A stretch of DNA of 64,000 bases from Sialis fuliginosa (lineage: Eukaryota > Arthropoda > Insecta > Megaloptera > Sialidae), in the NCBI GenBank assembly GCA_961205875.1, contig OY540819.1, positions 4,156,501-4,220,500 of the forward strand, written 5' to 3'. This document shows, in pieces, positions 46,860-57,581 of the stretch. How positions within the stretch are numbered: the stretch's first letter is position 1; each line of letters opens with the position of its first letter. The notes beneath the pieces were generated by a model. That model ran no database searches, was not told the origin of the DNA, and saw only the letters and a list, made by a program, of their open reading frames with translations. A program made the translations under genes and the position numbers.

Positions 46860-47960
46860 GGACGCTCTGATAATTACATTGAAATGCAAATATATCGTGA
46901 CTGAAGGGTTAAAATCAAAAGGTCATATAACATTTTTTGTTGCATTTTAGGAGACCTATCTAAAGATACCCCACTCAATGGGTTAAGTGAAAAAAAATTT
47001 GAGAACAATTTTCAGTCTATGGGAGGGGGTCCAAAATAATTTTGACAGTGTTCGTTATAATTTTTAGTGAAAGTACTAACTCAAAGCTACATTCTGAATT
47101 TTTTTCAGATTTTTTGAATAGATAGTTTATAAATTAGGGTGGGGGGGACGCTCTGACAACGACATTTAAATGCAAATATATGTATCGTGACTGAAGGGTT
47201 AAAATCAAAAGATCATTTAACAAGTTTTGTTGCATTTTGGGAGACCTATCTAATGACATCCCACTCAATGGGTTAAGTGAAAAAAAAATGTGAGTTCATT
47301 TTTCAGTCTATGGGAAGGGGGTCCAAAATAATTTTGACAGTGTTCGTTATAATTTTCAGTGGAAGTACTAATTAAAAGCTACATTCTAAATTTTTTTCAG
47401 ATTTTTTGAAAAGATAGTTTAGAAATTAAGGGGGGGGACGCTCTGATAACGACATTTAAAAGCAAATATAACGTGACTGAAGGGTTAAAATCAAAAGATC
47501 ATTTAACATTTTTTGTTGCATTTTAGGATACCTATCCAATGACATCACATTCAATGGGATATGTGAAAAAAAAATTGTGAGTTCATTTTTCAGTCAATGG
47601 GAGTGGGGGCCAAAATAATTTTGACACTGTTTGTTATAATTTTCAGTGGAAGTACTAATTAAAGGCTACATTCATTAATTTTTTCAGATTTTTTAAATTG
47701 ATAGTTTAGAAATTAGGGTGGGGGGACGCTTTTATCACGACTTTGAACGCAATTATATCGTGACTGAAGGGTTAAAATCAAAATGTCATATTGCATTTTT
47801 TATTGCATTTTAGGAGACCTATCTAAAGATTCCCCACTTAATGGATTAAGTGAAATATTTTTTTTGAAAATACTTTTCAGTCTATGGTAAGGGGGTCCAA
47901 AAAATTTTTTTTTTCAAAAATATTATCATTTCTGTTTTTGGGTTATCAGTCTTCGTTTGT
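46860..47960. repeat. Tandem repeat, unit ~280-296 bp, 3.8 copies
   Basis: Units begin GGACGCTCTGA(T/C)AA at 46860, 47156 and 47436, and GGACGCTTTTATC at 47724. Each contains TGACTGAAGGGTTAAAATCA, GAGACCTATCTAA (or a variant) and TTTTCAGTCTATGG (or a variant). Each of the first three ends in a G-run. Lengths are 296, 280 and 288 bp. The fourth diverges after about 47905 into the element's right part. Confidence 0.9.
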
Positions 47961-48000
47961 ATACCAAATTTAATCTTAATCGACTTAAAATTTTTGAGGA

Positions 48001-48021
48001 CGGACGGACGGACGGACGGAC
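48001..48021. repeat. (GGAC)n run
   Basis: About five uninterrupted GGAC units within the right part of the preceding element. Confidence 0.9.
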
Positions 48022-48262
48022 ATGGCGAAACTATAAGGTTTCCTAGTTTTCTATGGAAACCTAAAAACGGTGAATACTTGCGCGACTGACTACAGTACTT
48101 TAAAACGTTATTTCATCACCTCTACCATTAATTATTATTTTCATTTTTATTAGAAAATATAAATTATAAATTTTCCTTAGTAAGGATTTGCCGTAAAGCA
48201 ATTATTATATTGTCGTAACTAATTCTAGGGTTTAAGGATTTGTAATACCTTAAGTCCCATTA

Positions 48263-48480
48263 AAATTAACAAATAAGATTATAAGAAAATAACTCAGCTT
48301 GGCGCAATTCTACAGACTCCAACTTTTTTTTTAAATATAGCTTACACCATTAACTTTAAGACTATCAAATGCCCTAAGACCATCGAGACCCCCTTCCTCT
48401 ATTATTAGCAAATTAAAATTGATAAATTAACAAATAAGCTGAATAGTTAATATCTCAGCTTGGTGCGATCCTACAGACTC
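48263..48480. repeat. Direct duplication of a ~57-bp block
   Basis: 48263-48319 and 48424-48480 share AAATTAACAAATAAG, then after about 16 diverged bases CTCAGCTTGG(C/T)GC and TACAGACTC. The offset is 161 bp. The intervening text is AT-rich and only weakly similar to the sequence before the first copy, so this is an old tandem duplication. Confidence 0.75.
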
Positions 48481-50197
48481 AAAATAATGTAATGGACAAG
48501 AATTTTATCTGAACCAGATTAAAATAATTCAGTTATAAAATTATTTATAAAAACGTTGCAAAGGCTGGATAAATTTTTTAAACGAATAGAAATTGTTTTC
48601 AAAAAGTTCAGAGAATTTACAAGATTAGTATAATTTTATGAATGTTTAAATATGTAGATTGTTCTATTTGTGGATTTGTTTGGGATTTGAAGGGCTTGTA
48701 TAAACTACTTTTAATCCTAAATGATCGAATAATTCATTTGGTGGTAATGAAACTAATTAGGTCCATACAGTATAAAGGAATAGCATAATTATTTAATTAT
48801 AATGAATTATCATCATGCCAGTATTGTCAAAATTATGTGATACAGTAATCTAAATTCAAATTAGTACCTACCAATTAATATGGGTAAGTTTATTCATGCT
48901 GAGCATAAATAATTCAAAAATTCTGAATCACTTTCAATATTTTATTGTCAGAACAGTATAGTTAATTAATTTATATTCATATGTTGTATATTTTCATATT
49001 GAAAGTAAATACTTTACTGGACAAATTAAATGTCACTGATAATTAAGTTCAACTGTTTTTTTTAAATGTTGTCCATTTCGAAAAACAACAATATTATGTG
49101 GCATTAGTGTGAAATTAATTCAAATTAAAAAAACTGATGTATGGTATTAACAAAATAGATTCTTAAATAAGTGTTATTATTTGATATCAACTTGACTACA
49201 AATAATTGAAAATATAAATCAAAACAGTTATGTTGTAATATAACGAAATAAAAAGCTTTTTCATAGTTGTTGCCTTCAGTTATGCAATATAAATCACATT
49301 TATTATGTATTCTTTTGCTACAAAGGCACATCCAACTATTGCCTCTAAATGTTATGGTTACTCTGGAACAACGGAGAATTTTTATTGAAACATATGACTA
49401 CACCCTAAACTTTTACATAACAGTTTGTGTTTTATGTACCGTAGTAAATGTGTTATCTATTTGTGATATATTTGTGCGTCATTAAATAATATTTCATATA
49501 TTTTTATTTAATTTTAAACACTGTGAAGCAATCCTTCATAAACTTTTTATTGCAGAGAAAGTATTAGGAACACTAAACTTTTATTCTTTTATATGAGTTG
49601 TTTTTTAAGTGGTACAAATCAAACTTTAATACATTATTTTTATACATATAAAAAAAATAAAAAATAATTATATTTTTTAATTTCTCAAAATAAATACCTG
49701 TTGAGTTTGCTTTCAACCGAAAAATTATCTTAATTTTTAATGAATACTTAACTTAAAACATTTAAATTAATAGTTGGTGTTATTTTTAAGACTGTGTACT
49801 CTTAACATAAATGTTTTTGAAGTTTTTATACTGAAAAATACTCGAAAAATTTAAGAACCACTGCTTTAATTAAATGCATATTCTATCATTTACAATCAGT
49901 AATTTTTTTCAGCAAAGCACTAAATTATTTTCTATTTTTATTCATTGGTCTTTAATAACGCGTAATAATAAAGTTTGAAGATAAACATGTCTGTATTTTC
50001 CAAGTCGAGAATCGAAACACATCTTTATTTACTAAAACAGAAATTTCTCTCCTGGCTATATAATATTATTATAACGGTCCAGCTGCTCTTTTCTACAACT
50101 ACACACAAAAATAGAGAAAAAAAAACACAAACTCAAATAAAACTTGCAAATATGAACTAGAGCTTTGGATAGACGACCTTTTATTTAATCGTAACCA
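48481..50197. other. AT-rich spacer with a solo hAT-like end
   Basis: TTTAAGAACCACTG at 49850-49863 is another Charlie-like hAT right end without a partner. The frames at 49125-49331, 49267-49485 and 49975-50160 are chance-type. Confidence 0.4.
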
Positions 50198-50450
50198 ATG
50201 AAAGTCTTTTTTCTTCACTTCTTCAGGATATTTAGGCACTCCATTTTACATTCGACTGTAAAGTGGCGCGCGTACCCCCTGTTTTATACGAACCCACTCT
50301 TTATTCAAGTTTTAATTGAAGTAGAATCCAACCACATAAAACCTCTCTACCTCCTCACCCCCTCCCATTTCCAAGTTCTGCACCCAAGTGGTTCATTAGC
50401 ATTGCGAGTTGGCTAATGGAGGAACGAATGGGATTTGAAGCTTGAATGAA
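50198..50450. promoter_or_regulatory. Less AT-rich island of unknown role
   Basis: C-rich on the plus strand (CTCCTCACCCCCTCCCATTT near 50351), with GTGGCGCGCGTACCCCC at 50264. A 72-codon plus frame starts at an ATG (50198) but has no domain. Regulatory DNA, an exon or a degraded transposon are all possible. Confidence 0.2.
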
Positions 50451-53100
50451 GTTTTGCTTATATTAGGAATTCTTTTACAAGTAGTCTTCCCAGTTTACGA
50501 AACCCCAGTATCTGCCCCCTCAGTTTCCTCAGCACCTTTAGTAATTTTCGTTCCATGAAATAGTAGGTAGCTACCATTAGCAGTGAACTATTTGCGAGAG
50601 TTTTTTATTTGTATGTTAAGTGGATTTAGAATTTCAAATCTTATTTTATTGAATTCAGTTTATACTAGTAGATCATGATTTGATAAACTCCGTTGTAATA
50701 AGAAAAATTAAAACTATATATAGATATATACAATTAGCCTCTAATATATTTGAAATATTATAGAAAATATAGTGTCTGTCTTGTTAATAAATAAATAAAT
50801 TAAATATCATAGGATTTGTTTTTTTTATTTTAAATGTAATAAACTCGGCGATGCTAGCGTCAAGTTCCTTAAATAAATCTAATTAATTTTATATTTTAAA
50901 ATAATTTTGTGGTGGAGGTGCTGGGTACTGTTTTTTTCAGCAGCTGTTTATTTAAAGAAAATAATTATATTCTTTGGTGCATTTAGTTAGATAAAAGTTA
51001 TTTATGTTTCATGCTATTAATTTCAGAATTTTATTGTTATTAAAGATTGTTATACTCATTTCTGTTTTAAAATAATAAAATCGAACATTAATCACTTTGT
51101 ACCTTAATTAGCTATTTTACAATTTTTATCTGTCGCAACCATTGCAATAATCACTAAAAATGTTATAAATATATGCATATATGACAGACGCGCTAAAGCT
51201 CTGAAATAGAACCAGTACTGGGGGGTCAACTACAATTAAACATTTATAGTATAGTATAATATACTAAGTGTTTGACTTCACAATGGTTTATATGTGATGA
51301 AAACATTATTTGATTTTTAATAAGGTGTACAGTGTACAAATGTAAAAGAAAATAGTTTTTTTTCTTGTTCGATCCTGCACGAACATATAAATACTTTAAA
51401 ATGCCAAAAATATTATATATGTAGTTGAACCAATTTACTAGAGTAATGTTTTTGTGCATAAAAGTAAGTTAGTGAAAAACATATTTTCTTCTCGATGACA
51501 GAAAAGTTTTCAAGTGATATTCCCCGTGGTATTTTATTTGAAATTATTTTTTAATATTTAATGAACTGTTAGTCAAATGAACTATTAGCTCGATTACTGA
51601 CTATATTATTTATCTAGTGACGATTCCATTTAAATGTTTTTTTATGATTGCATTAAATTTACATATACTTTAAAAATAGCTATTAATGTCATCAAAAGTG
51701 ACGAGTAACAATTATTATTAATACATATGTTTCACGCTGTTCTACAAGTGTCAAAATTGTACATAACTACATTTCAGTGAATGTGCGCTATTATCATAAT
51801 TACGTTATTTTGACAGTTTACTGAATTCAAGAAATTAATTACAATTAAATTTTCATAATATTTAATAAGTTACTAAATTATAATGACGTACATACTTGAT
51901 TGACAGTTTACAAATTCATTTTTAGATAATTCTACAAACGACACATTAAATTACAATAAAACATCAGTTTCACAAATTTCAGATTTAACGAATAAAATTT
52001 AGTTCTATATAAAAATCGGTAATTCCCCGTATTATACACAATACACTGGATGTTTTAAACGTATATAGTTGGATGTGTCTATATTACAATAGCCAGTCAG
52101 TCAGTTGAAAAACGCGGTCGAGTTATTTTATAATATGTCTTCTGAATAAAATAAATCTATAATCTTTTATCGATAGTAGTTATTTTAATTTATTTATATT
52201 TCTTAACGTACAGTCTGTATAATCTTTAGCTTGTCAACTTAGATTTAATATAATTCTCTTAATTTATATAATTAAAATAATTATGTAAAGATTGTGCCCA
52301 CGCCTATTTTAAAACGAGCTATAAATTTTACCCAATTGATATTTTCTTTGTACAAAAATTCTCTAAACATGTACCTAAGCTTGTAAGTGCTTCAAGCGCA
52401 AGCACATAAGAGATAAAAAGAAACTATCTTTCCACGATATTAAAACATTCATCAAACAAGTGCGCGCCGTGGGAATTATTTGTAACATATCTGAATTTAA
52501 TTTTACAAGACGCGTGCGGCCGTATATCAAAAGACGACCATTAAAAATGAAATAGCTTGCTACTGAACTAGGTCGCAGCATCTAGCTCATAATGGATGTT
52601 TAATTCTTGCAGACAAGAGATTTATACAAAGCTGCCAAGCTTGTTTTAATCTTGTTCCATTTTTGCGGCATGAAATTTTTAATGTTATTTTGTAGTCATG
52701 TGGCTAATTTATGTGAGATATGAAAAATCGTATGTCTTTACCATTTTCGCTTTGTACGAGGGCTTGTGCTGAACTTACAATAGCTTTGATTTGTGGTCTT
52801 GTGTAATTTATTCGAAGCAACTTTAGTCTGAAGCGATTTGAAATTGTAGAATAAATTAAAGGTTTTATAAGTTAAATTACCATTTTTTGTTGATAGTTAT
52901 TAAATTTTGAAATGAGTAATTAATTTTTTAGTTTAGATTTATGAGATTGAAACCAAGGGCAGTAATTTATTGGTATTTTGTAATAGGTAATATTTATATT
53001 TGACATTGCCTGATAATTCTTAAAGTATGTTTAAAAAAAAAGAATGAAGTAAAATTATTAATAGATCGTTGAATATTGATAATTATTTAATTTATTATAA
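50451..53100. other. AT-rich spacer
   Basis: A more balanced patch lies at 52375-52590, with a 68-codon minus frame (52375-52581) of no recognised family. A 29-bp word there (52436-52464) resembles 55124-55152. The rest shows nothing. Confidence 0.4.
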
Positions 53101-53205
53101 TCTATTTCATTTAAGAATGCAGTGGTTGCCGTGGTTTTTGACGGTAAAATGCACCAATCGTACCGTCAAAACCCCAGCAACCACTGCATTCTTGAATGAA
53201 ATAGA
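53101..53205. repeat. 105-nt near-perfect hairpin
   Basis: TCTATTTCATTTAAGAATGC at the left is mirrored by GCATTCTTGAATGAAATAGA at the right. AGTGGTTGCCGTGGTTTTTG pairs with CAAAACCCCAGCAACCACT. A roughly 14-nt loop (AATGCACCAATCG) separates the arms of about 46 bp. Only a handful of mismatches. Size and pairing suit a tiny MITE or a small-RNA precursor; a perfect 14-mer from the loop recurs in the 57-kb MITE. Confidence 0.85.
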
Positions 53206-54201
53206 GTATAGTTGGTATTTCTTTAAATAAAAACCAGATTTTATCTATTACATTTTAAAAATACCAAACAAAAAATACATGCCTTAAAATTCAATAATTA
53301 CATAAATAAATAAAAAACTTTATTTATATTTTATATTATATATTTATTTATAATTCATAATGTGGCAAAATAACGTTTTCTTACTATGGTTGAAAAGTTA
53401 CCATACAATAAATAACGTATTTTGTTAAAAATAAAAAATCGTTTTAATTATTTTAATTTTAATATAAGTATTATCATGCGTTGTCAACAAAATCCCTTTT
53501 GGCTTTTTAACTACATATATTTATAAACTCATTTTTTCACAGTAGATTTCAACGTATTTGCGAAAAACACTTTCCTTTGATTCTTTCATGACATAAAAAC
53601 ATCAACACGTAATGGAGTAGTAGTTTTAAATGAAAGCATCTGTCCTTTCATCCTAGCATTACATTTATTTTTCAAAGGTGCGCGAAAAATAGTGACACTT
53701 AAAAAAATATAAAGCAATCCCATTTATGGAATTTATATTACATGGATATAAGACTGGAAATATTTAATATTTAAAAGTTTGCTTTAATTTAAAACTTGAT
53801 AATGAAGAGAGTAAAATATGGATTAAATTATTTAGTATGATTTTTTGTTGGATACTTTTTTAAAATTATGAGAAAAATTTCAAAATAACGAGAACATATC
53901 TAATTGTAAATAATAAAATGTGTTTTATTTAAAAATATGAAGAAGAATTATAGTGAGATATATTGCTGAATATTTGAGCTTCATACTTAAATTCTAAATA
54001 GCTAAGACCCAGTTTCAATAAAAAAATTCTTCTAACCATGGTTCTCCATATTTTATAAGCCAGGTGCCTCGGCGATACCCCGCCCTAGCCCTCCATTCAA
54101 AAAAAGTGTAAGGATAAGATTTCATAAAAATTGTCAAATATGAATTTAATTTTTTTTTAAACAATATTAAAAATACAACCTAACCTAACCGCGGCGTATC
54201 A
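53206..54201. other. AT-rich spacer
   Basis: Includes a GC-richer phrase at 54058-54100 and CCTAACCTAACCG at 54180-54192, a short (CCTAA)2 run, not a telomeric array. The TSD of the next MITE follows at 54202-54209. Confidence 0.45.
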
Positions 54202-54209
54202 GTACATAC

Positions 54210-54627
54210 CTTAATTAGGAAAGACTATGGATACATAACAACCAATGCTAGTCCATATATGAAAGTGTTACCAAAATTTGTCGGCGGCCATATTTTTTTA
54301 ATTGTCAGAATCGCATATTATTATTATCTCATAGTCGTCAGTTGAAAATTTATAATATGCAAATATGCTTTAAATTACAATTGAATTTAGTATGTATGAG
54401 AGATGAAAGTTCCAAATAGACATTTCTCTGTTAATCAATTATCACTGAAATTCTTTAAAACTCAATATAAAACATTTATTATTAATTAATTTTATATTTC
54501 AAAACAATTGATATTTATTTTAAAATCTGAATGATACGTCAATGATCCGTGGAGCGATTTTTCGTGGTGCGATATGGTAACAACGCTAAGTAATGTGTTA
54601 TTTGTCATTTATTTTTCCTTGTCTAAG
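54210..54627. mobile_element. hAT-like MITE, family I copy 2 (418 bp)
   Basis: Begins CTTAATTAGGAAAGACTATG and ends CCTTGTCTAAG (complement CTTAGACAAGG). The flanking 8-bp duplication GTACATAC is exact (54202-54209, 54628-54635). The body matches 7236-7603 but is about 50 bp longer, with an extra GTATGTATGAGAGATGAAAG stretch and a repeated GTGGAGCGAT/GTGGTGCGAT word. Non-coding. Confidence 0.9.
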
Positions 54628-54635
54628 GTACATAC

Positions 54636-54889
54636 ATTTAAAAATTATTCAATAAGTAGATTTAATCGGTTTGGTTTCAGTAAGATATTTTTTGCAAAAT
54701 ATATCGTAAAAAATAACACTAAAAAAACATGCACTCGAAAGCTATAAATATACTCGACACAATCAATTAATTATTATTTTATCACACATCTCTTCAGTAA
54801 ATTTGATAATAATAAATACGCATTACCCTAACAAAATTGCATGCTGCAATATCATTTCCTTATGTAGATAAATAAACGTATCAATCAAT
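54636..54889. other. AT-rich spacer
   Basis: No structure seen. Confidence 0.45.
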
Positions 54890-55160
54890 ATTCAAAAAGG
54901 ACAAACATACCCCAACTGCCTGCGGCGTGCGTTCGTCTGTCTCTTTTTACCAAACATGCAAATTTCACTTTTGGGTGTTTGTTTTTCGCTCAGTATATCA
55001 TTTTTTACGCACTAGGTATTTTTCTTAACCTTATATAAATCGCTCGTGCGCATCCGCCCGATTTGTCTGAGGCGTGAGTTTCTGCTATTTCGACTCGGAT
55101 GTAAATCTTAAGAACGTGTTGGCGGTATTAGAACATTCATCAAGTAAGTGCACTTTCACA
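54890..55160 (+). promoter_or_regulatory. Possible TATA promoter and non-coding first exon
   Basis: TTATATAAAT (55031-55040) is followed by a GC-richer segment (CGCTCGTGCGCATCCGCCCG), then about 85 bp downstream by CATCAA|GTAAGTGC, a consensus 5' splice site with GT at 55144-55145. The TATA-to-expected-start spacing would put transcription near 55062-55068. The upstream 54910-55020 segment is also less AT-rich. No ATG-initiated frame of note follows, so this would be a 5' UTR exon. All motifs are short, so the call is speculative. Confidence 0.25.
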
Positions 55161-55571
55161 CGGGTCAGAAAAATTGGTTATTTCAAATTTTTATGAACAT
55201 TATTTATTTAATAATAAAGATATAATTTGTTTTTATTTGTCAGTTTGATTTTCAAAAGCAATGAACTTTTTAGCTTTAAATATGTTAATAATTTAATTTG
55301 TGTTCAAAAATTATATAATATAATATATTACATCGATTTCACGTATATTAAATAATACATATTATATCTAAAATTAATTTGCCAAATAACTGAATATTAA
55401 TTAAAATTAATAACACCAGAATGACAGTTCAGGTCAACCAGTGGCTGCCACCAATTATTGCAAAATAGAACTTTACATCATTATGATTATATGCAGTGTG
55501 TACCAGAAGAAAAGACCATTAATTAAAAATTATTATATTCTCAAATAAGATATATTAAAAAACAACTTATG
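55161..55571. other. AT-rich spacer, nothing recognised
   Basis: No structure seen. Confidence 0.45.
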
Positions 55572-55573
55572 TA

Positions 55574-55950
55574 CAGTCACCTGCATTAATGGTCTTGCAG
55601 TTTGTATTCATTTTCGTTTATCACAAACTTAGTAGGCTCCTCCCATTTGATTATTATGATATTTAAATCATTTCTCCATGTATCAAACAAAGACAGATAT
55701 TTTGAAATTCATTTGCTAGATAATTCGTTTATAGTACTCATATATATTTGTGCAATTAAATTATTATGTAATCTATTGAAAATTGTGTTGGTAAATTTTG
55801 TGGCAATAAATATTTAATTTTCCGAATTTTAGTTTTTAAATATATTAAACTTGATAGAAAAAGATAACCGATGATGTTTGTCTTTAAATTTGGAATCTGT
55901 TGTAAGCGATTCTAGCCTTTAGCGTGCTAGACGAGATCTGCAGGCGACTG
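55574..55950. mobile_element. Tc1/mariner-type MITE, family J copy 2 (377 bp)
   Basis: CAGTCACCTGCATTAATGG at the left and GATCTGCAGGCGACTG at the right, TA on both sides (55572-55573, 55951-55952). Colinear with 33911-34297 and very similar; the main difference is a short deletion near 55720. The 71-codon frame 55602-55817 lies inside it and is not a gene. Confidence 0.85.
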
Positions 55951-56059
55951 TACCTAGGTCGAATTTCAGGCAAAATACTATTTTATTAAAATTAAAATAC
56001 AAAAAATAATACAAGTTGCAAATAGTACTAGATTTCATAATTATACAAATGTTGATAAA

Positions 56060-56111
56060 AAAAAAACCGAATACAACTCGGGTGAAGCTATTTGTGTAGC
56101 GGACCGCTAGT
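56060..56111 (+). mobile_element. Helitron-like 3' end
   Basis: AACTCGGGTGAAGC is followed by GTAGCGGACCGCTAGT: a small GCGG/CCGC hairpin directly before CTAG then T. Helitrons end with a short hairpin followed by CTRR and insert before T. The 5' end was not found. Confidence 0.45.
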
Positions 56112-56617
56112 AAGGTATATGTGGGAGATAGGCAGATAAATCTTCATGTAAAAATTTATTATAAAATGAATTAAATTTTTTCTATTCCATTCTTTTATTT
56201 GACCTCCACTGTATACACTAAAATACTTTCATGAAAATCAACATTTACAACAACAATATACTCCCTGACTGTAAAAGGTACAATTATTAAATTTATTTTT
56301 TAATTAGCACTGGCAATAATCTCCGATCATCCATGAATTGTTGTTACAATGTATTTACGGCAAAATAATATTTGTTTGTTTCGATGGACAATTACATTGG
56401 CATATTTAATTAGTCCAAACCATGTTGCAAACGTACTGGGAGGTGGTGGTGTGGGGTGCTCTAAAGTTTAAATATTTACACCCTACGTCCGTAGGTGTGC
56501 CGGCGATTGTGCGAATTGATTGCGATAAACAGTGCTGTACAAACATGCGCTCTGATTAATATTGTATGCATGAATTAGATACGGTGTTGAGAACGTTAAG
56601 GTCGGTCGGTAGGTTTG
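56112..56617. other. Spacer with a small dyad
   Basis: ACACCCTACGTCCGTAGGTGT (56478-56498) forms a short hairpin. The neighbourhood 56430-56600 is less AT-rich. Frames 56483-56743 and 56566-56799 overlap family G and are not supported as genes. Confidence 0.4.
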
Positions 56618-57055
56618 TTCGTTTTTACTTTCATGTTCTGAAAGAAATGGAAGTATTGAAAATCGTTGAAAAATTGTATCCGATACAACAGCAGATTCTG
56701 ATTTCACTATCTTCAAAACGTAAAGAAAAGTTGATTTCCGCATTGCGGCTGTATGTGTGCTGTGTATATGAATATAGAATTTTCTTTCGTTTACGATAAC
56801 TACTGTAAAAATGCACCGATCAGAATTATTATTTTTTGGGAAAAAGTTTATCTCAATGAGTACTCCAGACCTATTGATTTTGGTGCTAATCGAATTAAGG
56901 ATTTTAGAAATATTCGAAAATTTGTAACTTTTATCGTTTATAGTATTATCTCACTAAGGGACATTAATTTTTGTACGTGCCTAAAAAGGGGTGAAAACCA
57001 CCCTTAAAATTTGAATTTAAAACACTAATTAATAGGTTATTAATACGCTAAGATA
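56618..57055. repeat. Interspersed repeat, family G copy 2
   Basis: Colinear with 31859-32345 over TTCTGAAAGAAATGGAAGTA, CTTCAAAACGTAAAGAAAAG, ACTACTGTAAAAATGCACCG and AGTACTCCAGACCTATTGAT. It lacks about 50 bp near the 3' part. Three overlapping short frames are by-products of the repeat. No terminal repeats were identified. Confidence 0.7.
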
Positions 57056-57189
57056 ATTAATTAATTAATGCTATCAAAAAAATATATAAATTAATTTTAG
57101 ACTTCAATATGTCGAGAAAATAAAAAAGGTACATATAGTTTATTGTCAGAAAAAATATGCACTAATCAATAAATTATTTATTATATATA

Positions 57190-57579
57190 CAGTGTGTTCC
57201 AAGTTGATTAAGCCATAGGAAATTTAACATGGGGGACAATTAGAAGTGTTGTAGTAACCTTTGATCGAATTTAACAATGTTTGATTGGTGCATTTTGAAA
57301 TGCCGCCACAAAATTTAGTAAAATTATCATTAGTATTTTGTTTTCAAATTTATATCTGCCGAAAAATAGTATTATAATTTTATCTAGGATGATTAAATTA
57401 ATGAAATTAAAATTGAAAACAAAATACTGTTGATTAATTTAAAATTTATCAGTTAGTTTCGAGGCGGCATTTCAAAATGCACCAATCACACATCGTTAAA
57501 ATTCACCAAAGGCTACTACAACATTTCTAATTGTCACCATGTTAAATTTCCTATGGCTTAATCAACTTGGAATACACTG
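57190..57579. mobile_element. Tc1/mariner-type foldback MITE (390 bp)
   Basis: Arms of roughly 110 bp: CAGTGTGTTCCAAGTTGATT at the left is mirrored at the right (ending AACTTGGAATACACTG), TA on both sides (57188-57189, 57580-57581). The inner blocks GATTGGTGCATTTTGAAATG and CATTTCAAAATGCACCAATC are exact complements. Non-coding. Confidence 0.9.
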
Positions 57580-57581
57580 TA

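Larger units (their letters stand above)
46784..48070. mobile_element. GGTTTCC-TIR element with amplified internal unit
   Basis: The left part is AAATGGCCAAGTGCGTGTTA then GGTTTCCGTAG. The right part is a GGAC run, then CATGGCGAAACTATAAGGTT and a terminal CTATGGAAACC. I recall the GGCCAAGTGCG...GGGTTCCGTA / GGACGGAC...CATGGCGAAACTATAAGGGTTCC layout from a family very common in Lepidoptera and other insects. Here the middle consists of three full units of about 280-295 bp and one partial unit in tandem. No coding frame. Transposition class unknown. Confidence 0.65.

Noticed and set aside
52375..52581. 68-codon minus frame in a balanced patch
   Set aside because: No domain recognised, no repeat partner and no splice context; kept only as part of the spacer description.
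54178..54193. CCTAACCTAACC suggesting an insect telomeric (TTAGG)n array
   Set aside because: Only two units; such short words are common in insect DNA and no array follows. Same for CCTAACCTA near 13867.
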